Shown here in pieces: positions 15,242 to 23,032 of a stretch of DNA of 64,000 nt. The notes beneath the pieces are model-generated. The model made no database searches. It was given only the letters and a program-made list of their open reading frames with translations, and was not told where the DNA came from. The DNA is from Paenalcaligenes sp050487225 (GTDB lineage Bacteria > Pseudomonadota > Gammaproteobacteria > Burkholderiales > Burkholderiaceae_B). The number at the start of each line of letters is the position of its first letter. The stretch's first letter is position 1. The stretch is taken from positions 1,054,001 to 1,118,000 of the forward strand of contig NZ_JBKQGY010000001.1 in the NCBI RefSeq assembly GCF_050487225.1, read 5' to 3'. A program made the position numbers and the translations under genes.

Positions 15242-15784
15242 ATGACTCTTGCTCAGCTTGGCCCTCGTATCTGCATCATAGGCCCTTCAAACAGCGGAAA
15301 GTCTACGTTAGCTGCCGCCATCAGCCAGCAACAGCATATCCCGCTGACACACCTGGATCAGTTGTATCATCAACCTCATAGCAACTGGGTACCTAGACCC
15401 ACCCACGAGTTTCTAGCCTTGCACGATGCAGCCATAGAAGCAGACCGCTGGATCATGGAAGGTAATTACTCAGTCAGCATGCCACAACGCTTAGATCGCG
15501 CCACGGGGATCATTGTGATGGAGATTTCTACGGCGCTAAGTCTAACTAGATACCTACGCCGCTGCTTGTTTGAACCCGGACATATAGGCTCGTTAGAGGG
15601 CTCTCAAGACAGTATCAAGTGGAGCATGATTAAGCATCTACTGATTGCCACGCCTAAAAATAGAAAGCGTTACCAGCAACTTTATCTGGATTGGAATGGG
15701 CCTAAAGTGTTGCTTAATGGTGCACGCGATTTGCAGCGCATTTATAAAGAATGGAGGCTGATCCGCCCTGCTCGTTCGGCGTAA
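15242..15784 (+). CDS. P-loop NTPase, FlaR-like (adenylate-kinase-type fold)
   Basis: 180 aa. Walker A is IIGPSNSGKSTLAAAI (about residues 12-27). HLDQLYHQPHSNWVPRPTHE is the family motif (D...W...F) and RWIMEGNYSVSMPQRLDRA the second conserved block (D.WI..GNY). These mark the group annotated as DNA topology modulation protein FlaR or adenylate-kinase-like. A true nucleoside-kinase activity has not been established for most members. Convergent with the flagellin gene. Confidence 0.82.
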   Translation: MTLAQLGPRICIIGPSNSGKSTLAAAISQQQHIPLTHLDQLYHQPHSNWVPRPTHEFLALHDAAIEADRWIMEGNYSVSMPQRLDRATGIIVMEISTALSLTRYLRRCLFEPGHIGSLEGSQDSIKWSMIKHLLIATPKNRKRYQQLYLDWNGPKVLLNGARDLQRIYKEWRLIRPARSA

Positions 15785-15881
15785 CTTTTTACGCCTCCTC
15801 AAACTCATCACTCATCATCTGCTTGCTACTACGCTAAGCGAAACACCACACCGTCTTTGCCTGCGGGCGAATCCCGAATAC

Positions 15882-15914
15882 AAAAAAGCCTCCAAGAAAC
15901 CTTGGAGGCTTTTT
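15882..15914. terminator. Intrinsic terminator of fliC
   Basis: AAAAAAGCCTCCAAG, short loop, CTTGGAGGCTTTTT. About 52 bp after the flagellin stop on the minus strand; the symmetric A/T runs also serve the convergent ATPase gene. Confidence 0.9.
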
Positions 15915-15965
15915 ACTGCTGGGCAACCGAAGTTGCCCATCTGATCTGCATTGCTATCGTTAAGA

Positions 15966-17105
15966 TTAACGCAGCAAGGACAGAACAGTTTGTGGAACTT
16001 GGTTAGCTTGAGCCAACACAGAAGTACCAGCTTGTTGCAGAATCTGTGCACGTGTCATGTTGGACACTTCAACAGCATAGTCAGCATCTTCGATACGTGA
16101 ACGTGCTGCGGACAAGTTGTTCACAGTGTTGTTCAGGTTAGCGATAGTGGACTGGAAGCGGTTTTGTACAGCACCCAGCTCTGAACGCAGTGAGTCTACT
16201 TGCTGCAATGCATTATCCAACGCAGCCAAAGGATCTGTTGTTTTAGTTACAACATCAGCCTCATCGGTAACAATATTCGTAGCTTTAGCACCAATAGAAA
16301 CGACTGCTGTTGGTTTTTCAGCCGGCACATAACCCGTATCACCAACATTACCAACTGCAGGTTTACCATCAGTCACTTTAGCAGTCGCATGGTGCCACTC
16401 ATTATCAACTTTGATGTATAAATTCCCTTTAGCATCGGCCTTGATATCTGATGCGTCCAGATCATCTACATCCTTTCCACCTTTCTGGATCTTGATATCA
16501 GCATCATCTACATCTACAGCAGGAGACTGTTTATCTTTGAGACCGTGAGCTTGGTCGATCTCTGTGTCCAGTACAGTGCTACGTACACTAAAAGTGCCCA
16601 GCTTTAAAGTCGAGCTATCAATCTGCTTTAAATTGATATCAATTTTCTCACCATCATGAGCACCAACTTGTACAGTCAAGGTGTCATCTTTTGCCAGAAC
16701 TTTCACACCGTTAAACTGAGTTTGCTCAGATACACGGTTGATTTCGTTCAAACGCTCACCAATTTCAGCTTGGATAGAAGCCAAGTCTGTATCAGAGTTC
16801 GAACCTGTAGTTGCTTGAACTGTCAGTGTACGGATACGCTGCAAGTTTTCGTTGATTTCGTTCAACGCGCCTTCTGTTGTCTGCGCAACGGAAATACCGT
16901 CGTTAGCGTTACGAGCAGCTTGTGTCAGACCATTGATGTTGGCTGTGAAACGGTTAGCGATGGCTTGACCAGCAGCGTCGTCTTTTGCGCTGTTGATACG
17001 CAGACCGGAGGACAAACGCTCAATAGCGGTGCCCAGGGAGTTTTGGGATTTGGTCAGGTTGTTCTGAGAAACCAGCGCCAAGTAGTTAGTATTAATAACA
17101 GACAT
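15966..17105 (-). CDS. fliC: Flagellin
   Basis: 379 aa. The N-terminal D0/D1 segment (MSVINTNYLALVSQNNLTKS, IERLSSGLRINSAKDDAAGQ, AIANRFTANINGL) and the C-terminal one (NRFQSTIANLNNTVNNLSAA, RSRIEDADYAVEVSNMTRAQ, ILQQAGTSVLAQANQVPQTV) are typical. The middle (about residues 165-295) is the surface-exposed variable D2/D3 region, rich in Asp/Lys and likely antigenic. It polymerises into the filament. No other flagellar gene lies in the window, so it is a detached monocistron. A sigma-28-like promoter lies at 17230-17256. Confidence 0.96.
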   Translation of the reverse strand: MSVINTNYLALVSQNNLTKSQNSLGTAIERLSSGLRINSAKDDAAGQAIANRFTANINGLTQAARNANDGISVAQTTEGALNEINENLQRIRTLTVQATTGSNSDTDLASIQAEIGERLNEINRVSEQTQFNGVKVLAKDDTLTVQVGAHDGEKIDINLKQIDSSTLKLGTFSVRSTVLDTEIDQAHGLKDKQSPAVDVDDADIKIQKGGKDVDDLDASDIKADAKGNLYIKVDNEWHHATAKVTDGKPAVGNVGDTGYVPAEKPTAVVSIGAKATNIVTDEADVVTKTTDPLAALDNALQQVDSLRSELGAVQNRFQSTIANLNNTVNNLSAARSRIEDADYAVEVSNMTRAQILQQAGTSVLAQANQVPQTVLSLLR

Positions 17106-17229
17106 GAATGACTCCTGTTTGAGGAAAATTGCAGCACTTAACTGCTAGTTAATCAGGAAAGCCCTGTTTAGGTAGCGCCTTAACCATCACGGTAGTGGTG
17201 GGTGCTGCGCTATTTCCTGTATTAACTTG

Positions 17230-17256
17230 TTTACGACATACATCACTAAAGCTTTA
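17230..17256 (-). promoter_or_regulatory. Sigma-28 (FliA)-like promoter of fliC
   Basis: On the minus strand TAAAGCTT (7 of 8 to TAAAGTTT), exactly 11 bp, then GTCGTAAA (5 of 8 to GCCGATAA). The predicted transcript has a 5' leader of about 120 nt before ATG 17105. Spacing and position agree with FliA control of a late flagellar gene. Confidence 0.55.
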
Positions 17257-17442
17257 GGGGGCATCACAAAATTTTTCTGCTCCCATCACGTGATCAACCT
17301 GTTAAAACCCAGCCTGAGCACGTTGCTGTTGTGATAACGGCAGCCGTTTTTTTTTCTTAAGTGCTGCTGACAAATTCCTAGCCACTTTAGGATTTTTCCT
17401 ACGTCTAGGCCCTCTGTTCTGGGAAGACCGATGCTATTGCCA

Positions 17443-17531
17443 TATTCATCGCACACGCTGGGGACTGCAGGAATACTTTTTGTGATTTGACCACCAAATC
17501 AAAAAAGTTTCCTCTCCGTCCCCCGATGATG
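17443..17531. repeat. Dispersed palindromic repeat, copy A
   Basis: Long inverted repeat: GGGGAC...AGGAATACTTTTTGTGATTTG / CAAATCAAAAAAGTTTCCT...GTCCCC. The flank TATTCATCGCAC before it and CCCCGAT after it are also shared with copy B at 51059-51146, read on the opposite strand. Shared length is about 85 bp with moderate divergence, so it is a mobile or repeated intergenic element and not a chance terminator. Confidence 0.7.
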
Positions 17532-17970
17532 CTGATACTGATAGGTTTACTGCCCTTTCTTGAGAATGACCCTCTCTGTATGTGTCGCTACATATAGGCT
17601 TACTAACGTCGAGATCTGGGCATTCTTGCGTGAGGCCCTATGCAGCACTACGCAATGGGGCTTTCCATCAGCGCTAACTAAGGGAGTCAACAGTTGCAAC
17701 GCACTCCCCTTCCTCATGTTTCTACTACAGAAATACACTTAACCCCCAGTAGCGACCTATCTAAAGCTCGTGGCAAGCTATGAAGGGAAGGCGGAGGGAA
17801 GTATTTTTTTATTTGGTGTACAAATTAAAAAATACTTTCGCAGCCTAAGGCTACGGCAGACAGTCGTTGATAAGCGGGCTTTCACTCTCAATATAGACGA
17901 CTTCATCATGCTATGGAGAGCCTATGACAGCAGATCTCCCACCCCGATGATCTGCTACATGAACAACGTA
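17532..17970. other. Non-coding region between fliC and the AmiS-like gene
   Basis: No ORF here has a ribosome site and a protein-like composition; the frames at 17547-17738, 17560-17742 and 17770-18012 look spurious (the last runs through a repeat). The segment holds repeat copy C and a hairpin at 17929-17956 with AGCAGATC/GATCTGCT arms. Confidence 0.55.
17791..17839. repeat. Dispersed palindromic repeat, copy C (diverged)
   Basis: Inverted repeat with arms GAAGTATTTTTT.ATTTG and CAAATTAAAAAATACTTTC around GTGTA. Its reverse complement follows copies A and B through ACACCAAAT, an A-run, and a CTTCCCTCCG tail, but the outer GGGG/CCCC parts are degraded. Confidence 0.5.
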
Positions 17971-18006
17971 AAAACAAACGGGGAAGTCGATTCTCTCAAC
18001 TTCCCC
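17971..18006 (-). terminator. Intrinsic terminator of the AmiS-like gene
   Basis: On the minus strand GGGGAAGT, 11-base loop, ACTTCCCC, then GTTTGTTTTT. Located 27 bp after the AmiS-like stop codon. Confidence 0.75.
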
Positions 18007-18032
18007 TCGTAGCCAACCTGAACACCCTACCC

Positions 18033-18566
18033 TTAAATAATGCCCCAAAAGTTCAACAACGCCGGCATCAACGCCGTCGTAATCCCTTGCGCTGCCGTCA
18101 CCACACCCGTCAGCCTACCTATAGGCAACTGGCACACTAACAGCAAAAAGAACATAAACCACAGCACTGACCATGCCAACCAGCTAAACACCATCCAATA
18201 CTCAAAACCCGTCACCGCCGACAAGAAAGTCAAAATGGCCACGGGTATACCAATAAACGGCACCAACAAACAGAACCAACCAAAGGCCTTACCATCTGCC
18301 CCCGTAAACGCATTGATGGCCAACCAAATATAGGTCAGCACAAACAACCCGGAATACGCAGCCGGTGCCAGACTATCCCCCGTGGTGGTCGAACGCACCA
18401 CCATGACTGTCAGCAACACCACACCCATAACGCCAGTAAATAAATTCACCACGGCGGCATCTTTAATGCCTATATGTTTGTTCGTATCCGTGGCGTAACT
18501 GTTATAGATTCGTACACCGTTCACGAACAACGTAATGCCTACAAATACTAAATAGAATTGCAGCAT
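18033..18566 (-). CDS. AmiS/UreI-family amide or urea channel
   Basis: 177 aa starting MLQFYLVFVGITLFVNGVRI at 18566; AAGGAT eight bases before this ATG favours it over a start 75 bp upstream. About six transmembrane helices, length typical of AmiS/UreI. Family motifs include LFVNG near the N-terminus, NLFTGVMGVV, YSGLFVLTYIWLAINAF and FSWLAWSVLWFMFFLL. UreI is a proton-gated urea channel and AmiS accompanies amidase. No urease or amidase gene is adjacent, so the substrate (urea, short amide or another small neutral solute) is open. Confidence 0.85.
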   Translation of the reverse strand: MLQFYLVFVGITLFVNGVRIYNSYATDTNKHIGIKDAAVVNLFTGVMGVVLLTVMVVRSTTTGDSLAPAAYSGLFVLTYIWLAINAFTGADGKAFGWFCLLVPFIGIPVAILTFLSAVTGFEYWMVFSWLAWSVLWFMFFLLLVCQLPIGRLTGVVTAAQGITTALMPALLNFWGII

Positions 18567-18762
18567 GGCAGCATCCTTAAGGTCTTTATTGCTGGTTAAT
18601 GTAAATACGTCTGCCTCAACACCAAGGTTTGGGTAAAGCATGTGCCCTGCGGTGAAACCGCGACTTCCTCATTTCGGCATGATGCTACGAGCAAAATCAC
18701 TCTTTCGGTATAAGGGATTCCCTTGGCTGCCTATCAGCATTCACAGATTGACTTTTACCAAC
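18567..18762 (-). promoter_or_regulatory. Long 5' leader of the AmiS-like gene
   Basis: About 195 bp between the HMG-CoA lyase terminator and the AmiS-like start, all transcribed only if the AmiS promoter is distal. It contains a GCGG-TTTC-ACCGC hairpin (about 18649-18661) and other short complementary parts. I looked for guanidine riboswitch signatures (GGNCCGAGAG, ACGR tandem loops) and found none. Confidence 0.3.
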
Positions 18763-18790
18763 AAAAAAAGCCCACAACATGGTTGTGGGC
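18763..18790 (-). terminator. Terminator of the mevalonate operon
   Basis: On the minus strand GCCCACAAC-CAT-GTTGTGGGC followed by TTTTTTT. Thirty base pairs after the mvaB stop. Confidence 0.92.
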
Positions 18791-18819
18791 CCTTCTGGTA
18801 CTGCAAACAGAATATAGAC

Positions 18820-19716
18820 TTATACGGAGCAGGTTGCCTGTACAAATCGGGACTGGTTTTGACGATTCAACACTTGGCTAATGTACTGCCCTGCTCTGAG
18901 CATAGCTTCTTTGTTAACGCCGGTTTGTAAACCCAAACCGTCTAACAAATACACTACGTCTTCAGTCGCTACGTTACCGGATGCGCCTTTGGCATACGGA
19001 CAGCCGCCCAAACCTGCTACCGACGCATCAAAGCTGCGCAAACCTAGGTCTAGCGACGCATAGATGTTCGCAATCGCCATACCGTACGTGTCGTGGTAGT
19101 GACCCGCTAAGGCCGCAACAGGAATCATATCAATACAGTGCTTCAACACGGTACGAATACGTTCTGGCGTACCCGTACCGATGGTGTCACCTAAGGACAC
19201 TTCGTAGCAGCCCATGTCGTACAGCTTTTTAGCCACGTAAGCGACTTTGGCTGGATCGGTTGGACCATCGTAAGGGCAGTCCACAATGGTAGACACATAG
19301 CCACGCACTTTGATGCCCAGCTCTTTGGCTTGTGCAGCGATATCTGCAAAGCGCGCCAAGCTGTCTTCAATGGTGCTGTTGATGTTCTTTTGTACAAAGC
19401 TTTCGGAAGCCGCGGTAAAGATAGATACCTCTTTACACTGTACGGCTACCGCTGCTTCAAAGCCTTTTTGATTGGGTGTGAGCAAGCTGAAGTCTATACC
19501 TTCAGGTTTTACCAACCTTTGGTATAGCTCATCGCTTTGCGCCATTTGCGGCACCCATTTAGGCGACACACACGCGCCCACTTCTATAGCTGGAAAACCG
19601 CACTCTACTAGATGCTCTAGAAAAGTCAGTCGTTGTTCCAAGGTGATGACGGCTTTCTCGTTTTGCAAGCCGTCTCTCGCGCCCACTTCAGTGAGTCTAA
19701 CGTATGTATCGCTCAT
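18820..19716 (-). CDS. mvaB: Hydroxymethylglutaryl-CoA lyase
   Basis: 298 aa. Cleaves HMG-CoA to acetoacetate and acetyl-CoA. The catalytic TIM-barrel residues are visible: EVGARDGLQNE (Arg/Asp, residues 7-17), VSLGDTIGTGTP, the metal-binding HYHDTYG (about 204-210) and the mobile active-site loop GLGGCPYAKGASGNVATED (about 235-254) with its catalytic Cys. It closes a four-gene minus-strand operon with HMG-CoA reductase, a small membrane protein and a TctA-like permease. This context points to mevalonate catabolism more than to leucine breakdown. Confidence 0.95.
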   Translation of the reverse strand: MSDTYVRLTEVGARDGLQNEKAVITLEQRLTFLEHLVECGFPAIEVGACVSPKWVPQMAQSDELYQRLVKPEGIDFSLLTPNQKGFEAAVAVQCKEVSIFTAASESFVQKNINSTIEDSLARFADIAAQAKELGIKVRGYVSTIVDCPYDGPTDPAKVAYVAKKLYDMGCYEVSLGDTIGTGTPERIRTVLKHCIDMIPVAALAGHYHDTYGMAIANIYASLDLGLRSFDASVAGLGGCPYAKGASGNVATEDVVYLLDGLGLQTGVNKEAMLRAGQYISQVLNRQNQSRFVQATCSV

Positions 19717-19717
19717 C

Positions 19718-21100
19718 TCATCCTACCAATGCCAATAAAGCCGGAACGGTCAAAATCGCCATGTAGTACCCCATGAACTGGCAGCCCGTATTAAAGCCAA
19801 AATGGCGTGATAGCATGCCGCCCACAAGACCCATGGTCAGAATAACCAACAGTCCTAGAATACCACCTTCCCACAGGCTGATGACCACAATCAGGCCAAC
19901 AAAGGTGGCAATAATGGCTTCATGACTAATGCGTCTGGACACGAACAACGCTGCACGACGGGCATAGTTCATGGCAAAGGGATAAGCCACAATCGCCGCA
20001 ATCAACACGGACAACATGCCGTAGCCTAGGAATTCCCATTGGCTTAACAAGTTGTGCAAGTTAAACGGCTCTACACCATCACCGCCAACGGTGTATACCG
20101 GTGGTGCGTTAAACAAGGGCGCTGCAGGGCCAGCCGCTACTGGGCTCAGAGGCAAACCGAAGGCCACTAGAGGAATCAGTGCTTCAGCAATGTAGGTAGA
20201 CTCTGTCACACCGTTTTTAACGGCCAAACTAGTAGTCAAACGTTGGTAGATTTGTTTGAAGCGCGATGCCACAAACTCACCCAATGCTACGGTCATGGCC
20301 ACAGGGCTGAACACAAAGGTCGCGCTGGAAATTACCGAGGTAATACCTGTCCATTTGAGTTGCTGTTTATCCAGCACTTTGAATGGGCTTGGGAAGTAAC
20401 CATTCCAGCTTTTCAGCTCTGGAGCAATAGACAACTGATTTACGCGATCACGACGCATGTGTTTTTTACCTTGAGGTGAAAACACAGTGAACAAATCCGC
20501 AATCAGTGGGCCAATCGCAATACCCAAGAAGTAGCTTACCGACAGTTTAACGTCGAATTTTGCAGTGAAACTTTGTAGTGCAATGATCAAGCACACAAAA
20601 GGAATCAACAGCATGGTGGAGGCAATTTTACCTGGCGAGAACCATGTAATCAGAATGGCTGCAAAGGCAAAAATCCACGGTGCAAACTTCGTGATGGTGC
20701 CACCAAAAGGTGCCAACAAGGAAGCAAACAACATCGCGCTAGGTACAGCGATGAAGGCCGAAATAATCGCCCCGGAAATCATCTTACGCAACGCAATGTG
20801 TGGAGCACCCAACTGACGCATAGCATTGGCATCCGATACCAACGGTGTTGCCAAGGTATCGCCTGGAATCCCCAGCAATGCGGTAGGAATCGCATGCGTC
20901 ATGTGCTTGGCAATGGCTGCCGACATCCAGAAGGTAAACACACCCACAGGAGGCGCACCCAGCAAAATCACCAACAAGGTGAGTGGCGCTAAGGTGGTGG
21001 TTTCATCCGTACCAGAAATTAAACCGATGGCTGAAAACAGCACCGCCCCTGCCAAACCAAAGGCAAAGGCATAGAGAAACTGCTCAATAAAAACTTCCAT
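19718..21100 (-). CDS. TctA-family permease, probable mevalonate (or related acid) transporter
   Basis: 460 aa with about ten to twelve hydrophobic segments. TctA landmarks: GLISGTDETTTLAPLTLLVI near residue 30, HAIPTALLGIPGDTLATPLV then SDANAMRQLGAPHIALRKMI (about 75-110) and, in the second half, STYIAEALIPLVAFGLPLSP. Standard TctA works with TctB and a binding protein TctC. Here only a 154-aa two-TM partner precedes it and no TctC is present. It lies between HMG-CoA reductase and lyase (1 bp from mvaB), so it most probably imports mevalonate. Family placement is good; substrate is inferred from context. Confidence 0.8.
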   Translation of the reverse strand: MEVFIEQFLYAFAFGLAGAVLFSAIGLISGTDETTTLAPLTLLVILLGAPPVGVFTFWMSAAIAKHMTHAIPTALLGIPGDTLATPLVSDANAMRQLGAPHIALRKMISGAIISAFIAVPSAMLFASLLAPFGGTITKFAPWIFAFAAILITWFSPGKIASTMLLIPFVCLIIALQSFTAKFDVKLSVSYFLGIAIGPLIADLFTVFSPQGKKHMRRDRVNQLSIAPELKSWNGYFPSPFKVLDKQQLKWTGITSVISSATFVFSPVAMTVALGEFVASRFKQIYQRLTTSLAVKNGVTESTYIAEALIPLVAFGLPLSPVAAGPAAPLFNAPPVYTVGGDGVEPFNLHNLLSQWEFLGYGMLSVLIAAIVAYPFAMNYARRAALFVSRRISHEAIIATFVGLIVVISLWEGGILGLLVILTMGLVGGMLSRHFGFNTGCQFMGYYMAILTVPALLALVG

Positions 21101-21112
21101 GTAAGCCTCCTA

Positions 21113-21577
21113 TTATTGTTCTTTTTGTTTTTGCAGAAACGCGTCGTAGAGATTGAGCTCTTTTAGCTCACGTTTGACGGACTCAGGTACCTGCGTCACA
21201 TCACCTAACTCTCTACCCTCTTCTTTCCACTGCGCGACCAAGTGGTCAAACCACTCCATGCTCTGCTCGTCAGGCTGCAGAATTTCGCGTTTAGGGCTGA
21301 ACATTTTGGCGCACACAAAGCCCGCCAACAAACATCCAAACAAACCAAACAACATGCTGTACGCATGGGCTAAAGCAGGTTCAGATACGCGTGGCAACAA
21401 AAACCAACGCCCTAAATAAAAGGTGGCCGTACTCAGCACAATGCCAATCAGAATAGCTTTCACTAACTGAGCATAGCTAACGGTATCACCCCATACTTCG
21501 ACCAGATCCCCTGGTACTTGTGTTGCCGTGGATGCAGACGTGGCATCTGCACTGTTATTGTTCATGGTCTTCTCCAC
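21113..21577 (-). CDS. Two-TM accessory protein of the mevalonate transporter
   Basis: 154 aa. N-terminal polar segment, two helices (AILIGIVLSTATFYLGRWFL at about 41-60 and MLFGLFGCLLAGFVCAKMF at about 74-92), then a charged, helical cytoplasmic tail with SMEWFDHLVAQWKEEGRELG. Position directly before the TctA-like permease suggests a TctB-equivalent small subunit, but TctB normally has four helices, so this is inference. It starts MEKTMNNN; ATG at the second methionine is also possible. Confidence 0.65.
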   Translation of the reverse strand: MEKTMNNNSADATSASTATQVPGDLVEVWGDTVSYAQLVKAILIGIVLSTATFYLGRWFLLPRVSEPALAHAYSMLFGLFGCLLAGFVCAKMFSPKREILQPDEQSMEWFDHLVAQWKEEGRELGDVTQVPESVKRELKELNLYDAFLQKQKEQ

Positions 21578-21643
21578 GATGACTCTCCTTAAAATGGCAG
21601 GCCGACCTTGTGAGCCGACCCACCAACAAGCACCTATAGGCTA

Positions 21644-22924
21644 TTAACGCGCGCGCAACTGCTCCAACAACTCACGAGCACGGTCATTACGTACGTCTTT
21701 TTCTGCCACCATTTGCTGTACGACTTCGTCTACTTCGTGCGGTTCTGCACCGGCAACCACGGCAATATTACGGGCATGTAGTGCCATGTGACCACGTTGG
21801 ATACCTTCTGTTGCCAAAGCACGCATCGCAGCCATGTTTTGAGCCAAACCAACCGCTGCCACAATTTCACCCAATTCATTGGCAGACTTCACGCCCAACA
21901 ATTTCAAGGACAACTGTGCCAGTGGGTGAGTTTTCGTTGCACCACCCACCAGACCTACCGCCATTGGCAATTCGATGCGACCGATCAAGTTGCCGTTTTC
22001 GTCTTTACGCCATTGGCTCAAGGATGTGTAGCGACCATCTTTTACCGCATACGCGTGAGCACCGGCTTCTACAGCACGCCAGTCATTACCGGTAGCTACG
22101 ATCACAGGATCAATACCGTTCATGATGCCTTTGTTGTGAGTCGCTGCACGGTATGGGTCAATCGCTGCAAACTCATAGGCTTCCAACATGCGATCAATGA
22201 CTTCTTCGCCTGAGAAAGCTTCTTGTTTCAGCTGATCTGGGCGCACGGTCATTTCTGCAGTCGCCAAACGCAAGTCAGCCAAGTTAGACAAGATACGCAG
22301 ACGTACTTGGCCGCCTGTCAGTTTCTCTACCAGCGGTGTTACGGTTTCAGCCATGGTGTTCACGGTGTTTGCACCCATGGCATCACACACGTTCACGATC
22401 AAGTGCATCACCACCATTGGGCCTACAGCACTGTTCTCGAACACGTGTACTTCAATGTCTTTACAACCACCGCCCAAGCTAATCAGGAACTTGTCTTTAG
22501 TGTTAGCCAGTTCGATGATCTGTTCACGATTCGCCAACAAGGCTTCACGCGCTTTTTGTACGGACTCTACGCCTACGATCTGTACTTGTGCGCGCATCAT
22601 GGGTTCTGTGCTGCTAGTACGGAAACCACCGTTATCGCGAGCCAGTTTTGCCATGTACGACGCCGCAGCCACGATAGAAGGCTCTTCCACCACCATAGGG
22701 ATCAAGCAATCACGGCCGTTCACGGTGAAGTTAGCGGCAATACCCATAGGCAGTTCAAACTTGCCCACGACGTTTTCAATCATGCTGCTAGCCAGTTGCA
22801 TAGGCAGTGCGCCATTTTCAGCTAACAAGGCTTTTTCTGCTGCAGACAGGTCTGCAATTTTGCAGATTTCGTCCAGACGTTCCGCAACGGACAGGGAACG
22901 GAAATTAGGTAGTTTGGAATTCAT
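21644..22924 (-). CDS. mvaA: HMG-CoA reductase, class II (degradative)
   Basis: 426 aa from ATG 22924 (GGAG seven bases before); a longer in-frame extension lacks a good start. The sequence is collinear with the Pseudomonas mevalonii enzyme as I recall it (428 aa), with catalytic Glu81 (VVEEPSIVAAASYMAKLARD), Lys265 (ATHNKGIMNGIDP), Asp281 (GNDWRAVEAGAHAYA) and His379 (GIQRGHMALHARNI), and the NAD-binding DAMGANTVNTMAE. In this direction it oxidises mevalonate plus CoA to HMG-CoA with NAD. First gene of the operon; the divergent MocR-type regulator is the likely controller. Confidence 0.95.
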   Translation of the reverse strand: MNSKLPNFRSLSVAERLDEICKIADLSAAEKALLAENGALPMQLASSMIENVVGKFELPMGIAANFTVNGRDCLIPMVVEEPSIVAAASYMAKLARDNGGFRTSSTEPMMRAQVQIVGVESVQKAREALLANREQIIELANTKDKFLISLGGGCKDIEVHVFENSAVGPMVVMHLIVNVCDAMGANTVNTMAETVTPLVEKLTGGQVRLRILSNLADLRLATAEMTVRPDQLKQEAFSGEEVIDRMLEAYEFAAIDPYRAATHNKGIMNGIDPVIVATGNDWRAVEAGAHAYAVKDGRYTSLSQWRKDENGNLIGRIELPMAVGLVGGATKTHPLAQLSLKLLGVKSANELGEIVAAVGLAQNMAAMRALATEGIQRGHMALHARNIAVVAGAEPHEVDEVVQQMVAEKDVRNDRARELLEQLRAR

Positions 22925-23032
22925 AAGCAGCTCCGATCTTCTTGTTACTATTAACAGCCAGTAATGTAAGATGCAGAATATTGGCAAACAAGGTACAGTT
23001 TTCGCAGACAGATTCGAGATCAGGGCTAGCTC

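Noticed and set aside
17770..18012. 80-codon plus-strand ORF after the flagellin region
   Set aside because: It runs through repeat copy C and the AmiS terminator, has no ribosome site and an unnatural composition.
18567..18762. Guanidine (ykkC-type) or other known riboswitch before the AmiS-like gene
   Set aside because: Signature strings of the classes I could recall were not found; only generic short hairpins are present.
22223..22825. 200-codon open frame on the plus strand opposite mvaA
   Set aside because: It is antisense to the conserved catalytic core of HMG-CoA reductase; codon-position constraint of that gene explains the long open frame, and its protein is His/Tyr/Cys-biased.
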